Source: Saprospiraceae bacterium (GTDB taxonomy: Bacteria; Bacteroidota; Bacteroidia; Chitinophagales; Saprospiraceae). From it: a stretch of DNA of 64,000 bases. Both the position numbers and the translations under genes were made by a program. Of the stretch, positions 34,247 to 43,662 are shown in pieces. How positions within the stretch are numbered: the stretch's first letter is position 1; each line of letters opens with the position of its first letter. The stretch spans positions 26,029 to 90,028 of the forward strand of contig JAEUUU010000021.1 in the NCBI GenBank assembly GCA_016787345.1, read 5' to 3'. Below the pieces are notes generated by a model that ran no database searches, was not told where the DNA came from, and was given only the letters and a program-made list of their open reading frames with translations.

Positions 34247-36028
34247 TCACTGCTCCGCGTTTTTGGCGATTCGTGCGGCGATTGTTTTAAAACGCGGGTG
34301 TTTTCGCACACTGTCGAGGCTTTTTTCCCGTGCCAACCATTCGGGGTCGTCATACCCAAGATCAGCGGCTTTGGAGAGGTTTTGCACGGCCGCCTCCGGG
34401 TCGTTTTTCAGGGCATAATAGCAGGCCAGGTTGCGGTATAGCCAGCTGTTACCCGGATCGAGTTGTCTGGAACGGTCCAGCGCAACCCGGGCCGGGTCGA
34501 GTTTTCCAAGACCCAACTGTGCCGTTGCAATGTTGTTGTAGCAATAAGCCAGGTCTTGACGATTGTCGGCTGATGGCTCGTCGCCCGGTTTTTCCAGTAT
34601 CTCTTTTTGTTTGTCAAATACACTCAGGGCGCTGTCGTAACTTTTTCCGGCGAGGTACAGCATACCCAGCGAATTCAACGTTTCCGATAGGCCGGGTTTA
34701 AAATGGTCAGCGCCGGAAGCAAGCAGATTGGCATACACGCCGATACTTTCGAGGTATGCTTTTTTGGCTTTTGAAGAATCGGCCAGTTGGACATACAAAT
34801 CGCCCGAGCGCATCAACAGATCGGCCAGCAGCGGGCGATACACCTCCGGGTATAGTTCGTCGAGCCTGCGGCGTATTTCCAGCGCTTCTTCAAAATAGGG
34901 CAATGCGCGTTGTGGCTCGCCCAGGTCGTTGTAAACACTGCCAAGGTGTATCAACTGGGTTGCCAGGTCGGGCTCGTGCATCTGCGGGTTATCGGCTGCC
35001 TGCCGCCGACGGATGCCTATCGACTCTTCGTAAAACGGTATCGAGCGCGCATACTCCTTTTTGTTGCACAACAAAACGCCCATGTTGCCCAGTGAAATCG
35101 CCAGATAAAACTCATACAAGGCAGGGTCGAGGGCCGCCAGCCGTCGCCGGATGGCGATAGATTGCAAAAGCATTTCTTCCCCTCTGTCCAGTTTGTTTTG
35201 ATAAATGTAGCAGGATGCAAGGCTGTTCAAAATGTTGGCAAGTTCGGGTTCGTACCGGGTAGAATCCTTCCGAACCAGCCGGTAGTGAATCTGCAAGGCT
35301 TCTGTATAGGCATTTTCCGCTTCGTCAAATTTTTTCCAGGACAGATAGGTGTTGCCGGTGCTCACGAGTGCGCCGGATAATTCGGGTTCGTTGATCTCCG
35401 GACTTTGAACAGCCAGCCGCCGGTACAATGCCACTCCTTCCTGATTAAATTTCTCCGCTTTGGCGAAATCGTATTGTTCCCTGTAAAAGGCCGCCATTTG
35501 AATCAGGTACTTTGCCCGCCAGGGTTCGTACTGTTCGGGATCGGTCTCGGCGAGCACGTTGAAAATGCTCAAAGCCTCCTCCAAATGGGGTTTAGCCTTG
35601 GAAAACTGTTTTTGATAGAGGTACAAAATGCCGAGATTGCCCGAAGCAATAGCGACAGCCGAAGAATTGGACAGCCCTTTTTGCACAGCATACTTTCGCC
35701 GTATAGCCAACGACTGCAAAGCGAAGGATTCGGCGCGCTGGTAGTCGCTCATATCGAAACAGAGTGCAGCATAATCGAGTAAAGTGGCAGCCAATAGCAG
35801 TTCGAACCGATCCGGATCAGTCCTGGCCAGCAGAAGAAACGTGTTGGTTGCATTGGTGTAATGCTTGTCGGCCTGATCGTAATGCTGGGTTTGATAAGCC
35901 GATTCTCCCAGGCGAACTTCCTTGTCGGCCAGTGCTTCCAGGCTGTCGATGACAGAAGCCGACAAGGCTTGAGCCGTCAAATTTTTGATGGAAACCAATA
36001 TTATCAAAACCACAATAAATTTCCTCAT
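34247..36028 (-). CDS. Exported TPR-repeat protein (paralogue 2)
   Basis: A 593-aa protein with signal peptide MRKFIVVLIILVSIKNLTAQ and repeated TPR helices such as GNLGILYLYQKQFSKAKPHL and GNMGVLLCNKKEYARSIPFY. Each repeat pair is separated by RRRLAALDPALYE-like linkers also present in the other paralogue (RQQLEKEEPGQHTSA). The C-terminus NSWLYRNLACYYALKNDPEA with REKSLDSVRKHPRFKT matches paralogue 1. Role unknown, probably periplasmic protein binding. It ends 8 nt upstream of the metZ -7 element. Confidence 0.8.
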   Translation of the reverse strand: MRKFIVVLIILVSIKNLTAQALSASVIDSLEALADKEVRLGESAYQTQHYDQADKHYTNATNTFLLLARTDPDRFELLLAATLLDYAALCFDMSDYQRAESFALQSLAIRRKYAVQKGLSNSSAVAIASGNLGILYLYQKQFSKAKPHLEEALSIFNVLAETDPEQYEPWRAKYLIQMAAFYREQYDFAKAEKFNQEGVALYRRLAVQSPEINEPELSGALVSTGNTYLSWKKFDEAENAYTEALQIHYRLVRKDSTRYEPELANILNSLASCYIYQNKLDRGEEMLLQSIAIRRRLAALDPALYEFYLAISLGNMGVLLCNKKEYARSIPFYEESIGIRRRQAADNPQMHEPDLATQLIHLGSVYNDLGEPQRALPYFEEALEIRRRLDELYPEVYRPLLADLLMRSGDLYVQLADSSKAKKAYLESIGVYANLLASGADHFKPGLSETLNSLGMLYLAGKSYDSALSVFDKQKEILEKPGDEPSADNRQDLAYCYNNIATAQLGLGKLDPARVALDRSRQLDPGNSWLYRNLACYYALKNDPEAAVQNLSKAADLGYDDPEWLAREKSLDSVRKHPRFKTIAARIAKNAEQ

Positions 36029-36126
36029 GATGAATAGCGAATGATTTTATTTTAAAAAAGACGCCAATATTAAATATATCAAAGGGTAAATTCGCCCATT
36101 CTTAAAATCAAACACTTTACCCTGTT

Positions 36127-36555
36127 ATGGAACAAATCAACTGGCTGGCCGTCGCCGTAGCGGCCATCATGCCGATGATCGTCGGCTTTTTGTACTACCA
36201 CCCCAAAGCCATGGGCAGCGCCTGGATGCGGGTCAACGGGTTTTCACTCGATACCTTGACTCCCCCGAAGCCTGTGTTGTACCTCGTGGCGCTGGGCCTT
36301 TCTTTCCTGCTCGCTTTGCGAATGGCTGCCGACGTGACGGGGCCCGGCCAGCAAACAGCGCCCGACGGACACAGCTACGTCACTTTCCAGCACGGCGTCG
36401 CACACGGTATTATCAACTCCTTGCTCATTGTGTTACCGGTACTCGGCACTATGTCGATTTTTGAAAAACGCGGATGGACCTGGGTATTTGTCAATCTGGG
36501 CTACTGGGTGATTACACTGGTGCTGATGTGCGGGATTTTGAGCGCCTGGCGTTGA
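36127..36555 (+). CDS. DUF1761 integral membrane protein
   Basis: A 142-aa protein with four hydrophobic segments. It starts MEQINWLAVAVAAIMPMIVG; FLYYHPKAMGSAWMRVNGF and FQHGVAHGIINSLLIVLPVL are family-typical, ending NLGYWVITLVLMCGILSAWR. DUF1761 proteins have no established function. A repeat array begins 8 nt after the stop. Confidence 0.8.
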   Translation: MEQINWLAVAVAAIMPMIVGFLYYHPKAMGSAWMRVNGFSLDTLTPPKPVLYLVALGLSFLLALRMAADVTGPGQQTAPDGHSYVTFQHGVAHGIINSLLIVLPVLGTMSIFEKRGWTWVFVNLGYWVITLVLMCGILSAWR

Positions 36556-36562
36556 TCTTTGC

Positions 36563-36846
36563 ACATACGTTAAGCCGCGATGCGGCACAGGAAAGTCGGG
36601 TATCATTTACCATGAATCCCCCGGGGTACAACTGCCACATCGCGGCTTAACGTATGTAGAATTGATTGCAAGGTCATTTATTGCCGCATCGCGGCATGAC
36701 GTATGTAGAATTGATTGTAAGGTCATTTATTGCCGCATCGCGGCTTAACGTATGTAGAATTGATTGTAAGGTCATTTATTGCCGCATCGCGGCATGACGT
36801 ATGTAGAATTGATTGCAAGGTCATTTATTGCCGCATCGCGGCATAA
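36563..36846. repeat. 49-bp tandem array with palindromic core and an inverted outlier
   Basis: Four near-identical 49-bp units (CGTATGTAGAATTGATTG starts at 36651, 36700, 36749 and 36798) each carry the palindrome GCCGC-ATC-GCGGC (36683, 36732, 36781, 36830). A degenerate copy lies at 36634. An exact inverted copy of 25 nt (36563-36587) faces the array across about 45 nt. The units differ only at two or three positions (GCAAGG/GTAAGG, GGCTTA/GGCATG). There are no spacers, so this is not CRISPR. The remainder of the gap 36843-37008 shows no gene. Confidence 0.93.
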
Positions 36847-37008
36847 CGTGCAAATCAATGCCAAAATTTCGGGATAAAGCCTTGCATGAAATCCCATCGG
36901 TTTTAGGCCGAACGGGCGTGTAAGACAGCCGCGATAGTGCGGTTTCTTACCATTCACAACACTTGGAACAGGTTGGTCGTTATGGGGAAAAAATAAAAAT
37001 CTGTTCCT

Positions 37009-37569
37009 ATGAAAAAAGTGTTTTCTGTCCTGTTTCTCACTATCGGTCTCGGTTTGATTTACAGCAGCTGCTGCAATGGCGACAACCCGCCTTTTTTCGA
37101 TTACACCCGCCTTCAGGTAGCACCCATTAGTATTGTCTCACAACCTCCGACCAGCTACACCGCCGCACTGAACATTATCCCCGACAATATCAGTTTTGTT
37201 GCCGATGCGGCGCTGCCCAACCTGATTCCTGCCGCTTACGGCCTTTCCTGTCCCGAACCCGGTCGAGAAGGCCCCAAACACAAAATTGCTTCCATTTCTA
37301 TTACGGCCGACAAGGATTTCGATGCCAACTATCCGGCAGGCGCTTCGTTGTCGCCCCTGTTTTTTTATTTCTTCGGACCTCAAAAAGCGCTGACAGAGGT
37401 CGATCCTCTTTTCAACGATTTTGTCTCCCCCGAACAGGGGCTCATCGTATACAGCAAATCGCTTCCTGCCGACACGACGCAGGCTTTTCAACTCACCGTA
37501 CGGATCACAAAGGATAACGGCACAACGGCAGAAGGCGTAATTCAATCGGTAAAATTCAGTCCGAAATAA
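37009..37569 (+). CDS. Putative lipoprotein, function unknown
   Basis: A 186-aa protein starting MKKVFSVLFLTIGLGLIYSSC; the Cys after LIYSS is a plausible lipobox site. The mature part is soluble, contains Cys in SCCNGDNPP and GLSCPEPGREGP, and seems beta-rich (KIASISITADKDFDANY, AFQLTVRITKDNG). I do not recognise the family for certain; short Bacteroidota lipoproteins of this type are common. It is convergent with the AarF gene, with the stops 7 nt apart. Confidence 0.6.
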   Translation: MKKVFSVLFLTIGLGLIYSSCCNGDNPPFFDYTRLQVAPISIVSQPPTSYTAALNIIPDNISFVADAALPNLIPAAYGLSCPEPGREGPKHKIASISITADKDFDANYPAGASLSPLFFYFFGPQKALTEVDPLFNDFVSPEQGLIVYSKSLPADTTQAFQLTVRITKDNGTTAEGVIQSVKFSPK

Positions 37570-37576
37570 CCCGCTT

Positions 37577-39217
37577 TTACCCGCGCCGGAAAATAACCCA
37601 CACCGCCAGGAAAGCCGCTGCGCCAAAGCCCCAGCGGCTTTCTTCTTCCATACCCATATCCCTGATTGTCAGACTGAAAAACGCCAACCCAACGGCCAGG
37701 ATGGCCATTGCGACACTCCCGACGGCCCGGGCAATACGCCGCGCGCCAGCTTCTATATCGGGCGTTCGGAAATCCAGTTCGCCCGAGCGCGCTTTGCGCA
37801 GGGTACGCTGGAGTTCGTCGGGAAGTGCAAGAGTGGTCGTCACGGTATTTTGCAGATAATGCCGCAGGTACCCGACAACTCCGCCTTTGCCTTTGAGAAT
37901 ATAATCCTGCATGAAAGGCCGGATAACGTCCAGCGGATTGAACAGCGGGTCAAGCGTGTTGGAAATACCGAGCAGCAGCGTGATCGTCCGGTTGAGCAAT
38001 ACGTACTCTTTCGGGATTTGAATGGTGCCTGAAATGCCGCGCAGGCCTATATCGCTGATGAGATCGGCCAGGCTGTTGTTGAAGGGATTGACCTGAACGT
38101 CGCGAAAATTGAGCCCTTCGAACTGAATCTCGTTTTGTAAAAAGTTGCGCAGGGCGTTGATCATCTTTTTGGCCATCCGCTCCGCTTCGGGGCCTTCGGC
38201 GAGCAAACCGATTTTCCGGCAGGCATCGAGCATGGCATCGTTGTCGTTTTTCACGGCGGCTTCGATCAATTGGCCGATTCCTTCCCGCATATTGAGCGGC
38301 AACACGGCAGTGGCGCCGAAATCGAGCAGGGTCAGGGCGCCGTTTTGGTCCACCAGAATGTTGCCCGGATGCGGGTCGGCGTGATAGTAGCCATCCTGCA
38401 GGATCATTTTGCACCACACGCGCAACAGTTTGGCGGCCAGTTCGCGGCGGTCGAGCCCCCATTCGTCGATCATTGCCGTATCAGATATTTTTACCCCCTG
38501 GCAAAAAGTGGTTGTCAGCACTTTACCGGTTGAATACTCCGGATGCACAACCGGTACGGTGATGCCCTGTTCCGCGGCAAGATTGATCCGAATACGTTCC
38601 ATAGCCCTGGCTTCGTTGGTAAAGTCGCATTCTTCCTCGATCATTTTTCGAATCTGGGAATAGAGGTAGTCCATCCCCTTGATTTCCATAAACCAGGCGA
38701 TGATCCGGGTGAGTCGCTGGATGATATCGAGGTCGACTTTTACCACCGATTCGATGCCGTAGTGCTGCACTTTGACCACAACCTGGGTGCCGTCGGGCAA
38801 ACGGGCCAGGTGCGCTTGTCCGATAGAGGCCGAAGCGATGGCGACCGCTTCGAATTCGGCAAACAAGTCTTCCGGCTCGCGTCCGAACTCCTCCCGAATG
38901 CGCAACCGGACCTTTTCAATGGGCTGCGGCGGTAGGCGATCCTGCAAGGCTTCGAGGGGTTGCTGGAATTTTTCGGGCAAAAAATTGGACATGATGGACA
39001 GCAACTGTCCGACTTTGATAAACAGTCCCTGAAGACCGAGAATGGATTTTTTTACCCGCTCCGCATTGGCCACATGGAGTTGTTCGAGCCGCCGTTCGTA
39101 CCATTTGCGCCCCAGGAAACGGCGCAGAAACATAGCGATCAGATAAGAGCCCATGACGATGGTGGCCGTCCAGTAGGCTTTCCGGATGCGGTAGCGGGGG
39201 GAGAAGATATTGTGCAT
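37577..39217 (-). CDS. AarF/UbiB/ABC1-family atypical kinase
   Basis: A 546-aa protein with the ADCK/UbiB fold. KVGQLLSIMSNFLPEKFQ is the KxGQ region unique to the family; SIGQAHLARLPDGTQVVVKV holds the ATP-binding lysine; HADPHPGNILVDQNG and LLDFGATAVLP are the catalytic and metal loops. Two hydrophobic segments close to the C-terminus (VGSVAMAILAVGLAFFSLTI) suggest membrane anchoring. UbiB homologues support quinone synthesis; Bacteroidota use menaquinone, so the substrate is uncertain. Confidence 0.88.
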   Translation of the reverse strand: MHNIFSPRYRIRKAYWTATIVMGSYLIAMFLRRFLGRKWYERRLEQLHVANAERVKKSILGLQGLFIKVGQLLSIMSNFLPEKFQQPLEALQDRLPPQPIEKVRLRIREEFGREPEDLFAEFEAVAIASASIGQAHLARLPDGTQVVVKVQHYGIESVVKVDLDIIQRLTRIIAWFMEIKGMDYLYSQIRKMIEEECDFTNEARAMERIRINLAAEQGITVPVVHPEYSTGKVLTTTFCQGVKISDTAMIDEWGLDRRELAAKLLRVWCKMILQDGYYHADPHPGNILVDQNGALTLLDFGATAVLPLNMREGIGQLIEAAVKNDNDAMLDACRKIGLLAEGPEAERMAKKMINALRNFLQNEIQFEGLNFRDVQVNPFNNSLADLISDIGLRGISGTIQIPKEYVLLNRTITLLLGISNTLDPLFNPLDVIRPFMQDYILKGKGGVVGYLRHYLQNTVTTTLALPDELQRTLRKARSGELDFRTPDIEAGARRIARAVGSVAMAILAVGLAFFSLTIRDMGMEEESRWGFGAAAFLAVWVIFRRG

Positions 39218-39393
39218 GATTAACAGGGTTGAAGGATTGGGTTGTATGGTTTATTGGGCTGCTGGCGCGAGGCTTTGCTGCTGGCGCCAGCAAGACGGTA
39301 AAAGCCTCTCCCGGAGGGCCAAAACGCCTATATTTTTTGAAATATTTTTTTGCTCAATGGCGGTCACTTGACACATTATACCCGTAGGAAAAA

Positions 39394-39401
39394 TAGCTTT
39401 G
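39394..39401 (+). promoter_or_regulatory. -7 element TAGCTTTG of the RAYT gene
   Basis: TAGCTTTG matches TAnnTTTG and ends 18 nt before the ATG at 39420; this argues against the TTG codon at 39399 as start. Confidence 0.5.
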
Positions 39402-39419
39402 CTCAAAAACTGTTTAACC

Positions 39420-40001
39420 ATGAGTGTAAAATACAAGATTAGAGATCAGCATGGCCTGAATTTCCTCACTTGTTCGGTAGTCGGCTGGGTTGATTTGTTT
39501 GGCCGTGCCGTGTATCGCGACATCATCCTCGATAGCTGGCGTTACTGCACCGAACACAAAGGCTTTAACGTCTGGGGTTATGTTTTGATGCCCAACCATA
39601 TTCATTTGATTGCCAGCGCCACGCCACCTTTTCGACTTAACGCTGTCATGCGCGATTTCAAGGCACGGACGGCAAGGAGGATGCTCGATGTCCTTCATGA
39701 TCATGAACAGGTTGAAAGCCGTCGATCCTGGTTACTGTATCTGTTCGGTTATTTTGCCCGCTTTGATCGCGATAAACAGCAGTTCAAAATATGGCAAGAA
39801 GATAACCATCCCATCGAGCTGTTTTCGGAGAAAGTTGCTTTACAAAAACTGCAGTACATCCATGAAAACCCTGTACGCGCCAAACTAGTCGCCAAACCGG
39901 AAGACTGGTTGTACAGCAGCGCCAGCAATTATCTGAACGGAACAGGGATTTTTGATGTAAAACGGTTGTGGTCAGGATTTGCTGACGACAGTTGGTTTTG
40001 A
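39420..40001 (+). CDS. REP-associated tyrosine transposase (RAYT, Y1-HUH family)
   Basis: A 193-aa single-strand transposase of the IS200/REP type. The HUH motif is in MPNHIHLIAS; the catalytic tyrosine is in LQYIHENPVRAKLV; WLYSSASNYLNGTG is the common RAYT C-terminal motif. Such enzymes cut and move REP palindromes rather than themselves as an insertion sequence. Palindromes flank the gene on both sides, and part of its flank recurs at 14966-14979. The gene looks intact. Confidence 0.9.
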   Translation: MSVKYKIRDQHGLNFLTCSVVGWVDLFGRAVYRDIILDSWRYCTEHKGFNVWGYVLMPNHIHLIASATPPFRLNAVMRDFKARTARRMLDVLHDHEQVESRRSWLLYLFGYFARFDRDKQQFKIWQEDNHPIELFSEKVALQKLQYIHENPVRAKLVAKPEDWLYSSASNYLNGTGIFDVKRLWSGFADDSWF

Positions 40002-40137
40002 CAGATCACTGTGCTGCTGGCACGAGGCTTGACTGCTGGCGCGAGGCTGCGTCTCGTGCCATGTATCGGCCGGGCTGAGCCCGGCTAATAGTAGACACGA
40101 GGCGCAGCCTCGCGCCAGCGGGCCTCGCGCCAGCGAC

Positions 40138-43100
40138 TCAAGCTGCCACCACGTCCAGCAACTGATCCAGCGTCGATTTGGCCTGCCGTATGCCTTTTAC
40201 CTCGTCTTGCACCAGAATCAGTTCCTTGTTGGTTTGTTTCATCGAAATGCCCATAATTCTGCCTTTCGATGCCACATAAGCCATGATTTTTTGAAATGCC
40301 TGGGTTTCAAAAAACGACGATTGCGGATCGCTGAGAAAATAACAGCGCAGCTTGCCGCCTTTGAGAATCAGGCGTTCAAAGCCGAGTTTTTTGCACATCC
40401 AGCGCAGGCGCAAGGCTTCGAACAGGTTAACAACCGCTCTGGGTAATTTGCCAAAACGGTCTTCCAGCCGTTTGGAATAGGCCGCGATGTCGTCTTCCGT
40501 TTCAAGGGCATCGAGTTCGGTGTAGAGATTCAGTCGCTCCTGCGTGTTGGTGACGTAGTCGTCGGGAATGAGCATCTCCACGTCGGTTTCGATGGTCACG
40601 TCGCGGACATAACTGCCTTTTTGAGCCAGTTCTTCTTTAAACAAATCCTTGAAATCGGTCTCTTTCAACTCCTGAATGGCTTCATCCAGAATTTTCTGGT
40701 AGGTTTCGTACCCGATATCGGCGATAAAACCGGATTGCTCACCACCCAGCAGGTTGCCCGCCCCGCGAATGTCGAGGTCGCGCATGGCCACCTGGAATCC
40801 GGAACCCAGATCGCTGAATTCCTCGATGGTTTTCAGGCGTTTGCGCGCCTCCTGGGTGAGCACCGAAAGCGGCGGTGCAAACAGGTAGCAGTAGGCTTTG
40901 ACATTAGAGCGGCCCACCCGGCCCCGCAACTGGTGCAGGTCGGACAATCCGAACATGTCGGCCCGGTTGATGATGATCGTGTTGGCATTCGGGATATCGA
41001 GACCGGTCTCAATGATATTGGTGCTGACCAGCACGTCGTGCCGGCGATCGATAAAATCGACCAGCACCTGTTCGAGCTTTTCGGCGTCCATCTGGCCGTG
41101 CGCCACGGCGATGTCGATACCGGGGCACAGGCCGTTGAGCACCTCCACGATTTTACCCAGATCGGCAACCCGGTTGTGCACGAAGAAGACCTGGCCGCCG
41201 CGGTTGACCTCGGTATAAATCGCATCGCGGATCAGGTCGTCGTCGAACACCCGGATTTCGGTGTGGATCGGCTGGCGGTTGGGGGGCGGTGTGCGGATGA
41301 CCGACAGGTCGCGGGCGGCCATGAGCGAGAATTGAAGAGTACGCGGAATCGGGGTGGCCGTGAGGGTGAGGGTATCGACCGAGACGGTCATGGCGCGCAG
41401 TTTCTCCTTGGCGGCTACGCCGAATTTTTGCTCTTCGTCCACCACCAGCAGTCCCAGGTTTTTGAATTTCACATCCTTGTTGAGCAAGGCATGCGTACCG
41501 ATGAGGATGTCGATTTTGCCGTTCGCCAGTTGTTCAAATATCTCTTTCCGCTCCCGGGCCGTGCGAAAGCGGTTGACGTAATCAACCGTAACGGGGAAGT
41601 CTTTCAGGCGATCGGAGAACGTTTTCCAGTGTTGCAGGGCCAGGATCGTGGTCGGCACCAGTACGGCCACTTGTTTGCCGTCGGTCACGGCTTTGAAGGC
41701 CGCGCGGATGGCTACTTCGGTTTTACCAAAACCCACGTCGCCGCAGATCAGGCGATCCATCGGATAGGGCTTTTCCATATCGGCTTTCACCTCCTGTGTG
41801 GCGCGAAACTGGTCGGGCGTATCTTCGTACAGGAAGGAGGCTTCGAGTTCGTTTTGCAGGTAGCCATCTGGCGGGAAAGCATGGCCGGGCGCCGCGCGGC
41901 GTTTGGCATAGAGTTTTATCAACTCGCCCGCTATGTCCTTGATTTTCTTTTTGGTGCGGGCCTTGAGTTGTTTCCAGGCGTCGGAGCCGAGTTTGGACAG
42001 TTGGGGCGCCGTGCCTTCCTGGCCGATGTATTTGGAGATTTTGTGCAGCGAATGAATGCTGACGTACAAGGTGTCGTTGTTTTTGTACACCAGGCGCACG
42101 GCTTCCTGCATCTGGCCGCCGATTTCGATTTTTTGCAGGCCGGAGAATTTGCCCACCCCGTGGTCGATGTGGGTCACGTAATCGCCGGGTTGGAGATCGC
42201 GCAGGAGGCGGATATTAAGGGCTTGTTCTTTGCTGAATCCCTGCCGGAGTTTGTAGGCATGGAAGCGCTGAAAGATCTGGTGATCGGTCAGGCAGGCGAT
42301 TTTCAGGTTTTCGTCGAGGAAGCCTTCGGAGAGCGCGCCTTCGACCGGAAACCAGGAAATTTTGGCTTTTAATTCGCGGAAAATGGCTGCCAGACGGTCG
42401 AACTGCTTTTCATTTTCCGAAAAAATATACAATTCGTACCCGGAGGCCTGCCATTCGTGCAGGGAGCGAATGAGCAGGTCGAAGTTTTTGTTGAAAGAAG
42501 GCTGCGGATGCGCCTGAAAGTCAATTTTAGCGCCTTTGCCTTGTTTTTCAAAAAATACCACGCTGCGGGCAGCCAGCGATTCCGTCACTTCGCGCGGGTA
42601 CAAAAACGCCCGGTCGCGGAAGATTTCGCGCAATTCCGCCGTGTCGAGCGCCGATATTTTGGCGGCGTACTGTTCGGCTTTGTCGAAACAATACTGGAGC
42701 CGGTCGAGCATAAACTGCTGGTCTTTGATCCAGACGACTGTACCCGGTGGCAACACTTCCAGCAGCGACACTTTTTGGTCTTGTCGGAAACGTGTGTTCA
42801 GGTTGGGTACGATGTTGACCTGGCTGATATTTTGCTTCGACAACTGGGTAAGCGGATCGAAGGTGCGGATGCTTTCCACCTCGTCGTCGAACAATTCGAT
42901 GCGGTAAGGCAGGTCGTTGCCCCAGGAAAAAAGGTCGATAATGCCGCCACGAATACTGAACTGCCCGGGTTCGTACACAAAATCGGTGCGCTCGAAACCA
43001 TATTCGATCAGCACTTCGATGACAAAGTCGATGTCGAGGCGTTCGCCGGTGGCGATGTGAATCCGGGTTTCGGCCAATACGTTGGGATTGACGACTTTTT

Positions 43101-43503
43101 CAAACAGGGCTTCGGGATAGGTAACCACGAGTGAGGCAGCCGGGTCGCCGATCGCTTTGCTCACCACTTCGCTCCGCTGCAGCACCTGCGTGGGGTTCAG
43201 TTCGTCGAAAAAAGCGGGGCGTTTGAACGAATCAGGGAAAAAGAAGACGGATTTGCCGGGCAGCAGACTTTCCAGATCATTGTGCAAATAGGCGCCTTCT
43301 TCCTTGCTTTCAGCGATAATCAGGTGACTGGCTGCCGATTGTTTCAGGGCCAGGGCCGCCATGACAAAGGCGCGTTGGGAACCGACAAGACCATTAAGTT
43401 GGATACGGGCCGGCGTATCGGCATCGGCGCTCAACATCGGGGCGAGCGCTTTCAGTTGGGCAGCGTCGCGGTATCGTTCGAGCAGGTGGGAAATATTTGA
43501 CAC
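40138..43503 (-). CDS. mfd: Transcription-repair coupling factor Mfd
   Basis: An 1121-aa ATPase that removes RNA polymerase stalled at DNA lesions and recruits UvrA. The N-terminus is UvrB-like (FVYEPGQFSIRGGIIDLFSW); the RNA-polymerase interaction domain is near residues 435-510 (GDYVTHIDHGVGKFSGLQKI); the helicase core begins with ICGDVGFGKTEVAIRAA near 590 and has DEEQ and TATPIPRTL; the C-terminal D7 domain closes it. A GTG start at 43503 fits a -7 element ending 4 nt upstream. Length is normal. The stop abuts the REP palindromes. Confidence 0.96.
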   Translation of the reverse strand: MSNISHLLERYRDAAQLKALAPMLSADADTPARIQLNGLVGSQRAFVMAALALKQSAASHLIIAESKEEGAYLHNDLESLLPGKSVFFFPDSFKRPAFFDELNPTQVLQRSEVVSKAIGDPAASLVVTYPEALFEKVVNPNVLAETRIHIATGERLDIDFVIEVLIEYGFERTDFVYEPGQFSIRGGIIDLFSWGNDLPYRIELFDDEVESIRTFDPLTQLSKQNISQVNIVPNLNTRFRQDQKVSLLEVLPPGTVVWIKDQQFMLDRLQYCFDKAEQYAAKISALDTAELREIFRDRAFLYPREVTESLAARSVVFFEKQGKGAKIDFQAHPQPSFNKNFDLLIRSLHEWQASGYELYIFSENEKQFDRLAAIFRELKAKISWFPVEGALSEGFLDENLKIACLTDHQIFQRFHAYKLRQGFSKEQALNIRLLRDLQPGDYVTHIDHGVGKFSGLQKIEIGGQMQEAVRLVYKNNDTLYVSIHSLHKISKYIGQEGTAPQLSKLGSDAWKQLKARTKKKIKDIAGELIKLYAKRRAAPGHAFPPDGYLQNELEASFLYEDTPDQFRATQEVKADMEKPYPMDRLICGDVGFGKTEVAIRAAFKAVTDGKQVAVLVPTTILALQHWKTFSDRLKDFPVTVDYVNRFRTARERKEIFEQLANGKIDILIGTHALLNKDVKFKNLGLLVVDEEQKFGVAAKEKLRAMTVSVDTLTLTATPIPRTLQFSLMAARDLSVIRTPPPNRQPIHTEIRVFDDDLIRDAIYTEVNRGGQVFFVHNRVADLGKIVEVLNGLCPGIDIAVAHGQMDAEKLEQVLVDFIDRRHDVLVSTNIIETGLDIPNANTIIINRADMFGLSDLHQLRGRVGRSNVKAYCYLFAPPLSVLTQEARKRLKTIEEFSDLGSGFQVAMRDLDIRGAGNLLGGEQSGFIADIGYETYQKILDEAIQELKETDFKDLFKEELAQKGSYVRDVTIETDVEMLIPDDYVTNTQERLNLYTELDALETEDDIAAYSKRLEDRFGKLPRAVVNLFEALRLRWMCKKLGFERLILKGGKLRCYFLSDPQSSFFETQAFQKIMAYVASKGRIMGISMKQTNKELILVQDEVKGIRQAKSTLDQLLDVVAA

Positions 43504-43507
43504 GGGG

Positions 43508-43515
43508 CAAAGGTA
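43508..43515 (-). promoter_or_regulatory. -7 element TACCTTTG of mfd
   Basis: TACCTTTG on the minus strand ends 4 nt before the GTG start codon of mfd, implying a leaderless transcript and supporting the GTG start. Confidence 0.5.
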
Positions 43516-43662
43516 GAGGCGTGCTCAGGATTTTTTTCAGGCAAAGGGAGAATAGCGCGTGTCGGCCGAATGGAAAATGCCGGATATTGCCGCTGCTTTT
43601 GAGATCAGCACCAAGACAACGAACACTCAATTTTGTTTACCCTGTTTTTTATCCATACTGAT

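Larger units (their letters stand above)
39257..40137. mobile_element. RAYT transposase locus flanked by REP-like palindromes
   Basis: The left flank holds the 14-bp palindrome TGCTGGCGCCAGCA (39279-39292) and GCGCGAGGCTTTGC (39265-39278). The right flank (40013-40137) holds nested hairpins: CTGGCGCGAGGCTGC... (40036-40058) pairs with 40096-40118, and inside it GCCGGGCT (40069-40076) pairs with AGCCCGGC (40078-40085). The right flank ends directly at the mfd stop codon. This is the organisation of REP/BIME elements around their RAYT. The gap 39218-39419 otherwise contains only the transposase promoter. Confidence 0.85.

Noticed and set aside
36634-36846. Possible CRISPR array (regular 49-bp spacing)
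   Set aside because: The whole 49-bp unit is repeated with no unique spacers and no cas genes are near; it is a simple tandem array with a palindromic core.
40621-42372. 583-codon plus-strand frame opposite mfd
   Set aside because: Antisense to the full mfd helicase domains; composition is His/Gly/Val-rich as expected for a shadow frame.
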